From: Prorocentrum cordatum
Lineage: Eukaryota > Sar > Dinophyceae > Prorocentrales > Prorocentraceae
Length of the DNA stretch: 64,000 nt
Direction: 5' to 3'
Assembly: GCA_963575745.1 (NCBI GenBank)
Contig: CAUYUJ010003942.1
Coordinates: 1 to 64,000, forward strand
Shown here: positions 20,765 through 30,791 of the stretch, piece by piece
Numbering within the stretch: the first letter of the stretch is position 1
Layout: the number at the start of each line of letters is the position of its first letter
Notes under the pieces: model-generated
Seen by the model: the letters and a program-made list of their open reading frames with translations, nothing else
What the model was told of the DNA's origin: nothing
Database searches by the model: none
Translations under genes and position numbers: made by a program

Positions 20765-20935
20765 CGGCGACCCCAGAGCGGGCTTCCAAGGTTGAACGCC
20801 GCCAAAGGCACAAGATCGTTCGATATCGAACGATCCGCGCTATCGGGAAACCCCATTCGTTCGAAGCTCAACGATCCACGTGGCATCAGAATTCAACGCC
20901 GACGCCGTAGCGACGCGAACCAGCCGTACTCTTCT
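20765..20935 (+). repeat. Dispersed repeat family A, copy 1
   Basis: About 170 bases with GGTTGAACGCCGCC, AACGATCCACGTGGCATCAG and a run of CGACGC. Related copies at 34245-34430, 48655-48800 and 55985-56160. Contains a perfect 22-bp palindrome at 20814-20835 (GATCGTTCGAT half-site). Confidence 0.7.
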
Positions 20936-21344
20936 CGTAGTTGTTGTTTTTGTTGTTCCTTGGTTTTGTTTTGGGGCTCTTCCAAATCTCCTCCTCGAGT
21001 CCTCCTCTTCACTTAACCTTTTTCCTGATCCCCCCCTTGTTCATTTCCCTCCGCCTGTCTTCCTCCATCCCTCCCTCCCCCATCCTCTCGGGCCTCGGGC
21101 AGGCGAGTCCTGCATTAGGTATGGGAACGCATGCGTGCTCAAATGTGCCCACTGGCCTCCAGCTACTACAAAGGCTCCCGCCTGAGACTTCCTTCCTCGC
21201 GCATGAATCAGATGAGTCATGACATCCGCTCCCGCTCAGACCTCCCTCACATTTTACAGCGCGGTTCCATCTCAGTAGCCGCGGGGGTCGAATCAGGGCT
21301 TTGAAGGCAGTGGCTCGGGTCTGGCACGGTCGGGCATCGGGGCC

Positions 21345-21665
21345 ATGGCATCCTCTGGTTACGGCCCTCGGCGCGAGGTGGGAGATATTTGGATGTACGA
21401 TCGCCCCTTCATGGTGCCATATGTCCCTGTCAAGTACCCGCGCCAGCGCTATCTGTTGCACCCGTGTGGCACGTGGATCCCGAGCAAGAAGATGAGATTG
21501 AGCACAGCCGCTGCCGCCCAAGTCGCCAGTCACATGTCTTCCTCGCCCAGCCCATCAGCTTCATCAGAGGCGAATTGCCTCTCACCCCAGATGGCGCTCG
21601 CCAGACGGGGTAGTTCAGATGCAGATGAGGTGGAGTTAGTGAGCGAGACGATCGTGCTCGACTGA
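21345..21665 (+). CDS. Short unknown protein or exon, 106 residues
   Basis: ATG at 21345 to TGA at 21663. The first half looks like folded protein (GDIWMYDRPFMVPYVPVKYP, RYLLHPCGTWIP) and the second half is a Ser/Ala-rich, then acidic tail (DADEVELVSETIVLD). The other frames of the segment lack such composition. It could be a terminal exon of a longer gene. Family not recognised. It is the last plus-strand candidate before the strand-switch. Confidence 0.45.
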   Translation: MASSGYGPRREVGDIWMYDRPFMVPYVPVKYPRQRYLLHPCGTWIPSKKMRLSTAAAAQVASHMSSSPSPSASSEANCLSPQMALARRGSSDADEVELVSETIVLD

Positions 21666-21784
21666 TTTCATAGTTTCGTTGCACTGTTGTCGGTTGGTGC
21701 TTGGGCGCACCCGCTCAAACTCAGACGTTCTCGTGATCAGGGGTCCGGGAGCATCGTGAAAAGTACGCAACGCACAACATGCGA

Positions 21785-22236
21785 ACAAACAAATACGCAC
21801 ACACACATACACACGCACGCGCACACGCACACACACACGCAAGCATTTTCACACGCGCACGCACACGCAAGCATTTTCACACGCACACGCACGCACACAC
21901 ACAAACACACACACACGCACACACACACACGCATACACGCACACGCACTCACAAACACACACACACGCACACACACGCACGCACACACGCGCGCACGCAT
22001 ACACGCACACATGCACACACACGCACACACACACACACACTACACACACGCACGCACACACTCACGAACACACGCACACACGCATACACGCATACACGCA
22101 CACACGCACACACGCACGCACACACACAGACACAGACACAGACACAGACACAGACACAGACACACACACAGACACACACACACACCACACACACACACAC
22201 GCACACACACCACACACACGCACGCACTCACACACA
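21785..22236 (+). repeat. Long CA/CACG microsatellite
   Basis: About 450 bases of CACACACG-type repeats with CAGACA and CACGCATA interruptions. Ends in AGTACTATCACGGC, then minisatellite, exactly as at 2272. Confidence 0.93.
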
Positions 22237-22440
22237 GTACTATCACGGCTTCTCGGGTGGGGTTTCTCGCCTCCACAAGGGTAATTAGCCTGTAAGGGTC
22301 CAGTCTCGGGGGCGTCTCGGGAGGGCGTCTCGGGAGGGCGTCTCGGGGGGGCGTCTCGGGAGGGCGTCTCGGGAGGGCGTCTCGGGGGGGCGTCTCGGGA
22401 GGGCGTCTCGGGAGGGCGTCTCGGGAGGCCTTAGGAGGCG
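22237..22440 (+). repeat. 76-bp-type minisatellite, decayed copy
   Basis: One full unit with TTTCTCGCCTCCACAAGGGT and GGTCCAGTCTCGG, followed by about nine copies of the 15-base sub-repeat GGCGTCTCGGGAGGG. Confidence 0.85.
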
Positions 22441-22743
22441 TGGAGGGGCGAGGGAGCGGCGGGCTCGGCTGGCGCCCCCGCCGGCCGGCGAGCCCGGCGA
22501 GCTGCCCCAGGACGGCCCGTGGCCGCCGGGGAGCCGGGGAGGGCCCCGCCTCCTCCCTCTCTTCCCTTTCTTCCTCGCACTCCTCCCTCTACTGGCTCTC
22601 TCCAACTCCTCTCCTCTCACTCCTTTTTCTCTTCCCTCCCCCCCCTTCCCCCTCTCCTCCCACTTGCCCCTCCCTCCTCCGACTCCTCCCCCTCCCCCTC
22701 CCCGGGGCCCTCCCCCTCTCTCCCCGCTCTTCTCTCTTTTTTG

Positions 22744-22931
<188 letters not shown>

Positions 22932-23270
22932 CCTGCCCCCCCTCCCCCTCCTTTTTTCCGCCTGGCTCAAACAAAACGCCGCGGGTAAAGGACGTAGGGG
23001 AAATGGCGCCAGCCCGACGGCCAGAGGGCGCGGGCCAGGGCGTTGAGGTACACGTGCTATTATAATCCTTATGTTCCTCGTTCCTTTTCCTTCTCACTCT
23101 CCTCCCCCTCCCTCTTTTCGCTAGGCTTAAATAGGTAGAGGCGTGGCAACTACCCGATTGAGTGGGCGAAGACGTTGCAGTATTCGTTTGGGTACTTCGC
23201 AATGGGATGGGCGTAGGGGGCGACGCACTAGCGGTCTTGACCGATTTTAGTATGGGGGGGTTCCACCATG

Positions 23271-24640
23271 CTAAGACGTCTTTAGCTTCGGCCAGTCGGC
23301 CTGCGTGCGAAGCCTGGTGAAGACCAGCTCGTCCTGCAGCTTGTGGGCGAGCTTATGCGAGTGGCACCGCTGCTTGATGTCGGCCACAAGCCCTTGCATG
23401 TGGGATTCCTTGGTCGGGCTCCATTGCCCGCGCGCCATGATTTCGACGAGCGCGTTTGCTATTAGGTGGCTGGACACGCCCAGGTCCAAACACTGGAGAA
23501 TATCTACCATGATGCCCTCAAACCTGAAAGATATAATATTGAAGAAGCTACTGAGATGCCTGCTGCCACGTCGGCAGCTCAACAGGTGACTGTTATGCGC
23601 GACAACTGTTGCTCTCCAGCCCGCCCCAAGATCAGCCCGAGAGAAGCGCGCGTCGCCTCCTGCGAGGGTCGCGCCGCGCAAGTAGCAGCACTCCGCGTTG
23701 TTCCACCTGTTGAGGTGCAAGAAATCCGAGCAGTACTCCCAATCACCTCGCATCTGAATGGTAGCGAGTAGCGAATGTTCTCCCATAGCACAACGTTCTG
23801 CCTGCCTCTAGGTGAGGCACGCCGTTGTGCTGAAGAGCGGGCATCACGCCTTTGAACAATGCGTTGGAACTCCAGGCAATGCGACCCACCATCTGCTCGA
23901 ACATGTCTAAGTCGAGATCCGACTTCTTGAATGCCGTGACGATATCTCTCGTAACAGTCGTGTCGCCATGGCCTAACAGGCCATTGAATTGAAGCGTGAA
24001 AAGGCAGTCGGCTTTCGACGTCGGGGCAGCATCGCCATGTAGTCCCACAGGAACAGTAGTGGGCGAGATACGCGAAGCATTGCACTGTAGGTCGGGTGGC
24101 CCCGAAGGGCGTGCCAGAATTGGGCGGTCTCGCCATCTTCTCCAGTGATCCGTTGTTTGAACACCAAAGGGCCCTTACGGTACCATGCCTCCAGCGTGTC
24201 GATCGGGTCGACGAACGGGTGGAAGATCACGTCGCCGTTGGTGTTCTTCAGTTCTGCCCAGCTGATCTGCGGTGCTCGCGCTGGCGTACCAATGGCGCGA
24301 CACACTGCCCTGAACGCGTGCTTGGGTTGCAGGTTGGATGTGCCAGCGTAAGCGCCGATGTTCTGCGCTCCCTGGGAGGCCGCGGCCTTGGCGAACTTGA
24401 TCGCGCCAGGGCTGCTGATGGATCCCGTGGCCCATCTCCTCCGCAAGAGGCCTGTGAATTCACGAGCGTCTCCTCCGCAAGGCGTCGCACCCTCAAGGTC
24501 TTCGACGCGGCGCCTGATGCCCCTGCCTTCGGCGGGCGCAGCGCTGCTGGCCTCCTCGTTGCACCGCCGAGGCGCCATCCGCTTGCGAAGCCCACCGTGG
24601 GGAACTCTTGGGACGCCATCTGCATGGCAGCTCAGGCACC
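23271..24640 (-). pseudogene. Repeat-family gene with two compensating frame changes
   Basis: Minus strand. The first segment (to about 24055) has REFTGLLRRRWATGSIS, FAKAAASQGAQN, HAFRAVCRAIGTP and WHALRGHPTYSAMLRVS. The middle segment (about 24050-23785), in another frame, has LFTLQFNGLLGHGDTTVTRD and FEQMVGRIAWSSNALFKG. The last segment (23785-23271), back in the first frame, has RGDWEYCSDFLHLNRW, FEGIMVDILQCLDLGVSSHL and a Lys-rich end. The IMVDILQCLDLGV block resembles a widely expanded dinoflagellate family that I cannot tie to a defined enzyme. Two frame changes cancelling each other could be indels (dead copy) or small introns. A degenerate spliced-leader copy lies upstream at 24741-24762. 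Confidence 0.6.
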
Positions 24641-24740
24641 AACCCCTGGCGGATGCCGTGGCCTCGTGGAGGCATGAGTAAGCACACGGTGAATAGAAGC
24701 ATTTGGGCGCATAGTCCACCCAGCGCCGGCGGCGCTGGGG

Positions 24741-24762
24741 TTTGAGCCAAAAAGGCTGCAGG
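24741..24762 (-). other. Degenerate spliced-leader relic (weak)
   Basis: Minus strand reads CAGCC-TTTTTGGCTCAAA, three to four differences from the dinoflagellate spliced leader. Positioned 5' of the frame-disrupted gene. Confidence 0.5.
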
Positions 24763-24944
24763 ATAAAGCGGGGGGGGAAGGGGGCGGGGGAGGGGCAGGG
24801 GGAGCAGCAATGACGTTCTGCATGTGTTCCAGTTTGCGAAAAGCCGCGGCTCGAGGGGCGGGGGGGGGGGGCAGGGTAAACATTTTGCATTGTCCCCCTG
24901 CTCGCCCCTCGCCCTCGCGAGTGCACTCTCTCTCGTGGGTAGCT

Positions 24945-25315
24945 CTTTAAGTCAGTCAGCCCAGTCACTCAGTCAGTCCAATCAGTCAGTCAGTCCAGTC
25001 AGTCAGTCTACTCGTTGATGCATCAACCAGTCAGTTCTTTTAGCCACCATTAGATGCATACTCAGTAAGTCCAGTTAGTCAGCCCAGCCAGTCCACCAGC
25101 CAGTCAGTCCAGTCCATCAGCCAGTTCAGCCAGTCAGTCCAGTCAGTCCAGTCAGCCAGTCAGTCAGTCCAGTCGGTCAGTCCAGTCGCTGGTGCATCAA
25201 CCAGCCAGTCCAGTCAGTCACCGTCGGGCGCCTACTCACTCAGTCAATCCAGTCAGTCCAGCCAGTCCAGCAGCCAGTCAGCCCAGTCAGTCAGTCCAGT
25301 CAGTCCAGTCGGCCA
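24945..25315 (+). repeat. CAGTCAGTC(CAGTC) minisatellite, copy 1
   Basis: Degenerate CAGTCAGTCCAGTCAGCC arrays interrupted by GTTGATGCATCAACCAG. Ends in CACGAGTTTGATGATGTTGTGG, as does the second array at 31140-31515. Confidence 0.9.
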
Positions 25316-25475
25316 CGAGTTTGATGATGTTGTGGATGATGATCACAGTTGATAATCTCTACGCTCGCTCGCCGCCCCGTCCAGCGAGCACGCCGACGCA
25401 TTGCCATGTGTCCCTGCACCTGGCTATCACCCCCGTCTGTGTGACTGGCCGTCGAGACGGGCCGAATGCAGGACA

Positions 25476-26482
25476 TCAGATCTTCTGCTTGTTCTGCTGG
25501 CTCTCCTTCGGGTTGAACTTGTTGAACCACTCGACAGAAGAGTTCAGCGCATCGAAGGCCTTGTCGATTTTCATGCTCAGTGCCAACATCGTGGCCTCGT
25601 CCGCCCCCTGCAAGACGGCGTCTTCGACCGACACAAAGATCTGCGTCATCTCCTTGACGTTGTTGGCGATCTCCCTGTTGAGCTCACCTAGGAACTTCCC
25701 GCCCTTCGAGTCGATGAACATCTGCTTGGCGATCGTCAACGCTTTCCCGATGTTGAACACTACCTTTTTCCCGTCCGTCCTCAGTGCCTTGAAGGTCGCG
25801 CTCTCCTCGGGCTTCACCTCCGTTGGCTCGCCTTCCTCCTGCTTCACAGCGACCAAGCCCGCACCCGCAGCCGAACTTCCAGCGTTGCATGCCCTCATGG
25901 ATGCGAATGATGCCTCCGCTTCTATCTGCCTCTCCTCGGTGTCAAGGTCAGCCTTGGTGCCGAGCTCGTGCGTGTCCCGCTCCTCGTCGCCCTCCTCGCG
26001 GCTGTCCAAGTTGACTGCGTACTCCCTGCTCCACGGCCCGTCCTTCCCAGTGTCGCGATCGGGGCGCCATTTGGTTGGGTCTTTGTCGAAAACCTCTGCC
26101 TTCTCCTTCGCCTTCTGCTCTCCGAATTCCGAAATCATTTTGGTGAGGCTTCACCACACGACCTTTTTCTTGTTCTTCTTGAGAAGGGTGACCGACTTCT
26201 TGGACTTCGCCGTGCCTCCATTCTTGAGCTTATCTGCGAACCAAGTATGGAAGTACTCACGCCTTTTTCCAATCGGCCACCCGTCGTACGTTTTCTTCGC
26301 CCCGTTCGTCTCGAGCCAGTGCACCATGGACGCGCGAGCTCTCTTGGCCTCGTCGGCGTCCTTGAGGAGATCCTTTGCCTTCTCGAGTTCGTCAGCTGAC
26401 ACCGTCGGCGCCTCCAACGTGCGTTTTTTTCGGCGGCTTCGGAGGTTCCCACGGGGCGGCTGGCCCCAGCACTGAGCGCGCT
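25476..26482 (-). CDS. Unknown Lys-rich protein interrupted by an in-frame TGA
   Basis: One frame runs from just inside the spliced-leader relic to TGA at 25476, apart from a TGA at 26151-26153 (KKKVVW-stop-SLTKMISEF). The upstream part has EAPTVSADELEKAKDLLKDADEAKR, YDGWPIGKRREYFHTWF and a basic run. The downstream part has charged linkers and a helical C-terminal third (FVSVEDAVLQGADEATMLAL, AFDALNSSVEWFNKF). A single TGG-to-TGA change explains the break, so it is a recent null, a sequencing error or, less likely, readthrough. No ATG precedes the first conserved block in this frame; the downstream half alone could start at the ATG at 26136-26138. Family not recognised. Confidence 0.6.
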
Positions 26483-26503
26483 CTTGAGCCAAAGCGGCTA
26501 CGG
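26483..26503 (-). other. Spliced-leader relic, two mismatches
   Basis: Minus strand reads CCGTAGCC-GC-TTTGGCTCAAG; only the two bases between the halves differ from the dinoflagellate leader. It lies directly before the TGA-interrupted gene. Confidence 0.85.
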
Positions 26504-26879
26504 CCAAGGGGCCCTTCCCACGGGGGCCCCCTAGGCCCCTGGGGCCAACAAAAACCAGGTGAAACAAAAACAGACAAAAAACAGACAAAACACAGTCTGT
26601 ATTCCATCCCGGTTTTGTGCCGGCTAGCCGGCCCTGGGTACTCTAACGGACACAAGCACAGGGTGAAACGCAGTATGTGTTTCTATGTTTTTTCTTTGTT
26701 TTTTTGTGTGTTTCTCCCAGGGGGGCCGGGCGGGACGGAGGGGGGAAGGAGAACACAGGGGGGGGGATGGGGAGGAGGGGGAGCTCAGAAGGGGGGGTGG
26801 ACGGGAACGAAGAGGGGTAGGAGTAGGACGTGGGTGCAATCCGAAAGGTCACACCGTATACGTGCGCTAGCAACGGTAT

Positions 26880-27190
26880 GCGATCCCCAAACAGCGCGTG
26901 CATTCCCCAAGCAGCGCTTGCGTTCCCCAGGCAGCTATATATCATCCCCATAGCAGTGCTTGCACGTATTCCCCAAACAGCGAAACGGCATTATTCAAAC
27001 AGTGGTTGCGTTTTCGCATGCTTGCCTAAGTGCCCTCGGCTGTTACTTCACCTCTAAGGTGCCTAAGGTGCCTAAGGTGCCCAACCCTGCAACTGCTTCC
27101 ATTCTCCAAACAGTGCTTGCACCTTGTAGCGGGCTCCCCAAACAGTTGCGCTCCCCAAGCATTGATTGCATTCACCAAACAGCGCTTGCA
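26880..27190 (+). repeat. Degenerate TTCCCCAAACAGTGCTTGCA repeats
   Basis: About ten scattered copies of a roughly 20-base motif, CCCCAAACAGYGCTTGCA, 15-40 bases apart. Also at 27950-28220 and singly at 38437. They fill the spaces between the minus-strand genes. Confidence 0.75.
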
Positions 27191-27375
27191 CTCCCTAAAG
27201 CGTACAGCCGCAATGCTTTTCCAGACTGTAGTCTCCAAGCACTTTTTTCCCGAGCACGCGCTGCTGAAGAGCAACCGTCTGCCACGCACGCTGAAGTATC
27301 CTCGAAGTGGTGCCTTCGCACCGCTGGGCGAGCCTTGTGACTCGACGACTTACTCATGGCACTCCTTGGCCACGA

Positions 27376-27792
27376 TCACGGCTGGCCTCTCGTCGAGGCT
27401 GGCGCTGCTGCTGGAGGCGAAGGCTCTCTGGACGAGGTGAAGGTGCTCTGTGGGTTCCAGGTGCTCTCGTCGACGACCTCCTCAAACATCCTGCGAATCA
27501 CCTGTTTGGACGCGAACTTGATGTAGGCCTTCTTGTACTTGCGCTGGGCCATACCACCGCCCGACCTCAGTTTAGCCTCATTGATGTCTAGCTGCGACCG
27601 CGGATTGCGCAACCCCCTGGAGAGACAGCCGATGTTGGGGAGAATCGAACAGCCATCTTCGCGGACTCCTTGAATTACTGCGTCCGAGTAGGCGTTCACG
27701 AACGAGAGGGCCTGTTTGTATTGGATCTTGAGAGACGTAGCAATTCTCTGGACGAAGGCACGCTTGTTGCCACGCTTAGGCTTCCTACCCAT
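27376..27792 (-). CDS. HU/IHF-like DNA-binding protein
   Basis: A complete 138-residue frame from ATG at 27792 (minus). A basic start (MGRKPKRGNKR) is followed by a helical pair (FVQRIATSLKIQYKQALSFV, NAYSDAVIQGVREDG). Then comes SILPNIGCLSRGLRNPRSQL, which parallels the LPGFGTF...RNP turn of bacterial HU/IHF, and a basic beta-arm-like segment (YKKAYIKFASKQVIRRMF). About 30 Ser/Pro-rich residues follow. HU proteins are about 90 residues, so the core fits with a C-terminal extension. The known role of the family is DNA bending and compaction; here that is inferred from a motif-level match only. No spliced-leader relic is visible upstream. Confidence 0.6.
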   Translation of the reverse strand: MGRKPKRGNKRAFVQRIATSLKIQYKQALSFVNAYSDAVIQGVREDGCSILPNIGCLSRGLRNPRSQLDINEAKLRSGGGMAQRKYKKAYIKFASKQVIRRMFEEVVDESTWNPQSTFTSSREPSPPAAAPASTRGQP

Positions 27793-27949
27793 CTGGAGGG
27801 TGGAAGCTCTGGGGATCAGCTCGGTGGTGCTGGCTCGAGCCTAGATGTCTCCAGTTGTGGTGACGTGGGGTGCTGGTGATAGTGCAATGGTCACGCTGGC
27901 GATGGTGATGATGGTCATGATGCAGACGATGCTTTCACCCCCAAATGGG

Positions 27950-28220
27950 GGCTGAATTCCCTAAGCAATGCTTGCATGCCCAACACAATGAACAGACCCG
28001 TTCCAAACAGTGCTTGCACGTATGCGTTGTGCTCCTAGGGCGTCCTCGATTGAACGTTTTACTCCTAAAGCGTCTTAGTCTTGATCGCCCAAGATGGCTC
28101 ACGAGTTCCTATGATCTCTTCTATCGACGGCTGCATTCCCAAAGCAGTGCTTGCACATTCGTGCACTTGTTGTAGTTCCCCCATCAGCGCTTGCACTCTC
28201 CAAGTAATGCGTTTGTTCCC
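27950..28220 (+). repeat. CCAAACAGTGCTTGCA repeats, second block
   Basis: Five or six copies of the same motif as at 26880, between the HU-like gene and the next minus-strand gene. Confidence 0.65.
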
Positions 28221-28459
28221 GAACCAAATCTTGCATCCTCCGTGTAGTCCGATGCGTGGATGGTGGTGATGATGTTGACGATGAAGACCACTGTGCACGC
28301 AACCGCGTCAGACCCGTCTACAGCGGGCTAGCGGCTAGCATATCCTTGAGGTGGCGCCGTCGCGCCGCTTGGCAAACCGAGAAGGGCGGATCGCTCTCAC
28401 TCGACCGAGTCCTCGATCTGCACGACCTCGTGATCCGCGACGGCCTGGCTCTCTTCTTG

Positions 28460-29029
28460 CTAGGTCTCTTGCAAGGTATCTACCTGCTCGAGCGCCCTGT
28501 CGTAGGTGTCCGCGGGGTCCGACGCAGTGCGGCGCAACTTCTTGGCCTCGACAGGCTGCATCAAGTTCTGGACAACCTCCTTGACTTCCAGGAAACGTAC
28601 CACCAAAGGGTCCAGCGCGTTGCCGACGAACGCATCGAGGTCGAACGCACTCTCGGGAGGTGGGCCTCCAGGGAATACCGACTCGAAGGTGCTGTAGGCG
28701 ATGGTAATGGCGTTCGACAGCGCATCCATTTCCTCAGCCACGGACCTTGTATACTTGGTGTCCAGCTGGCCACCCGACGCCCACGCCCCGAGGAGAAACA
28801 TCATGTTCTTGCACTCGTTGGCCACCTTGTCTGCGCGGAGGTCGTCCCACCGACTGTCGGGCCCAGGCGGACCCCAACGGCTTTCCGCGCCAGTAGCCAC
28901 ATGCACGGTGCTCTCGACATCAATCGTCGTTGGAAGCCGCGGTCCGAGCGAAGAGCTAGCACCTTCCTCCATGAAAGCATCACCCTGCTGCTCTAGCTCC
29001 AAGAGGTGCTCACGGTCGAGGTCAGACAT
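28460..29029 (-). CDS. Unknown acidic protein, 189 residues
   Basis: ATG at 29029 to TAG at 28460 (minus). The start MSDLDREHLLELEQQGDAFM is acidic, followed by a Ser/Pro/Gly linker and a well-mixed helical core (NECKNMMFLLGAWASGG, EEMDALSNAITIAYSTF, LDAFVGNALDPLVVRFLEV). There are no membrane segments and no signal peptide. The start is supported by a spliced-leader relic ending 32 bases upstream. Family not recognised. A further 3' exon cannot be excluded. Confidence 0.65.
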   Translation of the reverse strand: MSDLDREHLLELEQQGDAFMEEGASSSLGPRLPTTIDVESTVHVATGAESRWGPPGPDSRWDDLRADKVANECKNMMFLLGAWASGGQLDTKYTRSVAEEMDALSNAITIAYSTFESVFPGGPPPESAFDLDAFVGNALDPLVVRFLEVKEVVQNLMQPVEAKKLRRTASDPADTYDRALEQVDTLQET

Positions 29030-29061
29030 GTTTCGTAGTATTTACTTCTACTGCGTGGGAA

Positions 29062-29083
29062 CGTGAGCCAAAATGGCTATGGA
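29062..29083 (-). other. Spliced-leader relic, two mismatches
   Basis: Minus strand reads TCCATAGCC then ATTTTGGCTCACG. Two differences (G to A, A to C) from the 22-base dinoflagellate leader. 32 bases before the ATG of the 189-residue gene. Confidence 0.87.
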
Positions 29084-29119
29084 TGACAATGGCAATGATG
29101 GTGGTGTTGCTGCGTATGA

Positions 29120-29215
29120 CCTCACCCTCGTCACCATCATGGTGATGATGGTGATGATGATGGTGATGATGATGATGCTGATGATGATGATGATCATCAT
29201 CATCGTTGTTAGGTT
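29120..29215 (+). repeat. ATG/GTG trinucleotide microsatellite
   Basis: GATGATGATGGTGATG runs followed by ATCATCATC, able to form a hairpin. Lies just upstream of the 189-residue gene and its leader relic. Confidence 0.9.
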
Positions 29216-29542
29216 CACTATCAGCATCACCGTCACCGTTAACATCAGCACACTCCTGATCACAGCCACCCATCATCTTTACCAGCCATAGGCGGAAATA
29301 CGAGGAGGACAACATGACGAGGTTTGAGGATGAGAGGGCTAAGGGTGAATGCGACGGGCGAGGAGGGCGGAGGGAAGGAGGAGGCCGAGGACGAGGATGG
29401 TTAGCGTGATGATCTTGGGGGGCGAAGTGTGTTCATCATCGGAATTGCCCCTAGGAAGTCGAACTGTTGCTGGCTCCTCGGAACCGAGCGCCCCAGCGTG
29501 TCAACGCACGCGTGCAATCAAAAGATGCCTGGGAAGCCATGC

Positions 29543-30769
29543 CTACTGCCTCATTTTCTTTTTCGGACGCCGGTACTTGTTGCGGAGCTCGTCCGTCCAC
29601 GCAGTCGCTGCCGCCTGCGCTGCCTCCCTGACCTTCTGCGGCGACACGCCTGTTTTCTTCATCTGGGTGATCTGTTTGCCGTAGACCCTGCTGTGCTCGC
29701 GGTTGAGGAACTTGCGCCACTCATCGTCCGAGATGTTCGCAGGGTCAGGCCGTGTCGCAGGGGCTGCTGCGCCGTCGGACTTCTGCTCCTGGGCTGCTGC
29801 GTCGACGGGCGCGACGTCGCCGATTGCCTCGGTGCCCTGCGTTGCTGCTTCCACAGGCCCGTGCTCAGGAGGTGCGGCCGATGGACGCTTCTTCGCAGCC
29901 GCTGGTCTCCTCTTAGCAACCCTCGGCTCCTTACCCGCCTTCGCCTTCTCAACCGCCTCCTCCTTCTTTCTTTTCTGCAACTCTTTCCAATCCTCAGAGC
30001 CTGGCGGCGTGAGGGACTTCTCCAAGAGCTGCTTCACGCCCGTGTTCGCCAAAGGCGACGCGGCTGGCACCAGCTCCTTGGTGTTGGCCTCCTTGGTGTC
30101 GGCCTCCTGCGTGCCGACGTCCTTGGTGTCGGGCTCCTTGGTGTCGGTGTCGGCCTCCGCGTCGAGCTTCTTGGCGTCGGCATCCGCGTCGGCCGGATTG
30201 TTCACCTGGACCTGTGGTTGGAGAAGTGCGACCAAGTCAGCGTCGGTGCTCGTAAAGAGCTCCGAGCGATCCCAACTGTCGGCGATCCCCTCATCGTCAC
30301 TGCTGCTGACGCTGACTGTGCTTTGCCCTGGCGCGCGTGTCGCCGTCGCTGGCCTCGGGGACGTTGGCGTGACCACGATCAAATCCATGGCGACGCTGAA
30401 GCTCTCCACGAACGCGGCTGGGATTCCGCGCCCCTTAGCCTTCTGTGAGGCCAGCTGGGACACCAACGCGCGCAAGCGGAATGCGCAAGCCTCCGCCTCG
30501 TTCTTCTTCACTTGCATCCCGTGCTGCTCGAAGTACGCCTCCGCGCCCGCCGTGAAGGGCACCTGGAGTGCCTGCACGCCGCCTGTGCGCTGCAGCATGC
30601 GCGAGACGGCCTTGGCCAAGGGCTTGGCCGCGGCCCAGTTCGGGCTTCGCCCGAACGTGAGCTTGTCGTACAAGACGAACTTGCCGTCTACGAACTGGGC
30701 AGCAGGCACACGGGACAGCACCTCCGCCACGTCATCCTTCGACAAGGTGGCCCCCCGAGTGGCTGGCAT
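29543..30769 (-). CDS. Unknown Ala/Lys-rich protein, 408 residues
   Basis: ATG at 30767-30769 (minus), TAG at 29543. The N-terminal 130 residues look folded (SKDDVAEVLSRVPAAQFVDG, LYDKLTFGRSPNWAAAKPLA, EAYFEQHGMQVKKNEAEACA). The middle has a Ser/Asp stretch and a TKEADTKE-type repeat (residues about 196-231). A bipartite-NLS-like KRRPAAAKKRPSAA lies near 281-294, and the C-terminal end is helical and basic (WRKFLNREHSRVYGKQ, YRRPKKKMRQ). Probably nuclear. The frame is open upstream of this ATG, but a spliced-leader relic 22 bases upstream makes 30769 the likely start. Family not recognised. Confidence 0.7.
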   Translation of the reverse strand: MPATRGATLSKDDVAEVLSRVPAAQFVDGKFVLYDKLTFGRSPNWAAAKPLAKAVSRMLQRTGGVQALQVPFTAGAEAYFEQHGMQVKKNEAEACAFRLRALVSQLASQKAKGRGIPAAFVESFSVAMDLIVVTPTSPRPATATRAPGQSTVSVSSSDDEGIADSWDRSELFTSTDADLVALLQPQVQVNNPADADADAKKLDAEADTDTKEPDTKDVGTQEADTKEANTKELVPAASPLANTGVKQLLEKSLTPPGSEDWKELQKRKKEEAVEKAKAGKEPRVAKRRPAAAKKRPSAAPPEHGPVEAATQGTEAIGDVAPVDAAAQEQKSDGAAAPATRPDPANISDDEWRKFLNREHSRVYGKQITQMKKTGVSPQKVREAAQAAATAWTDELRNKYRRPKKKMRQ

Positions 30770-30791
30770 GGCGCTCCAGGTCTTCTGGAGC

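Noticed and set aside
27820-27850. GGCTCGAGCC upstream of the HU-like gene as a fifth spliced-leader relic
   Set aside because: Only part of the leader is matched and the TTTT core is missing.
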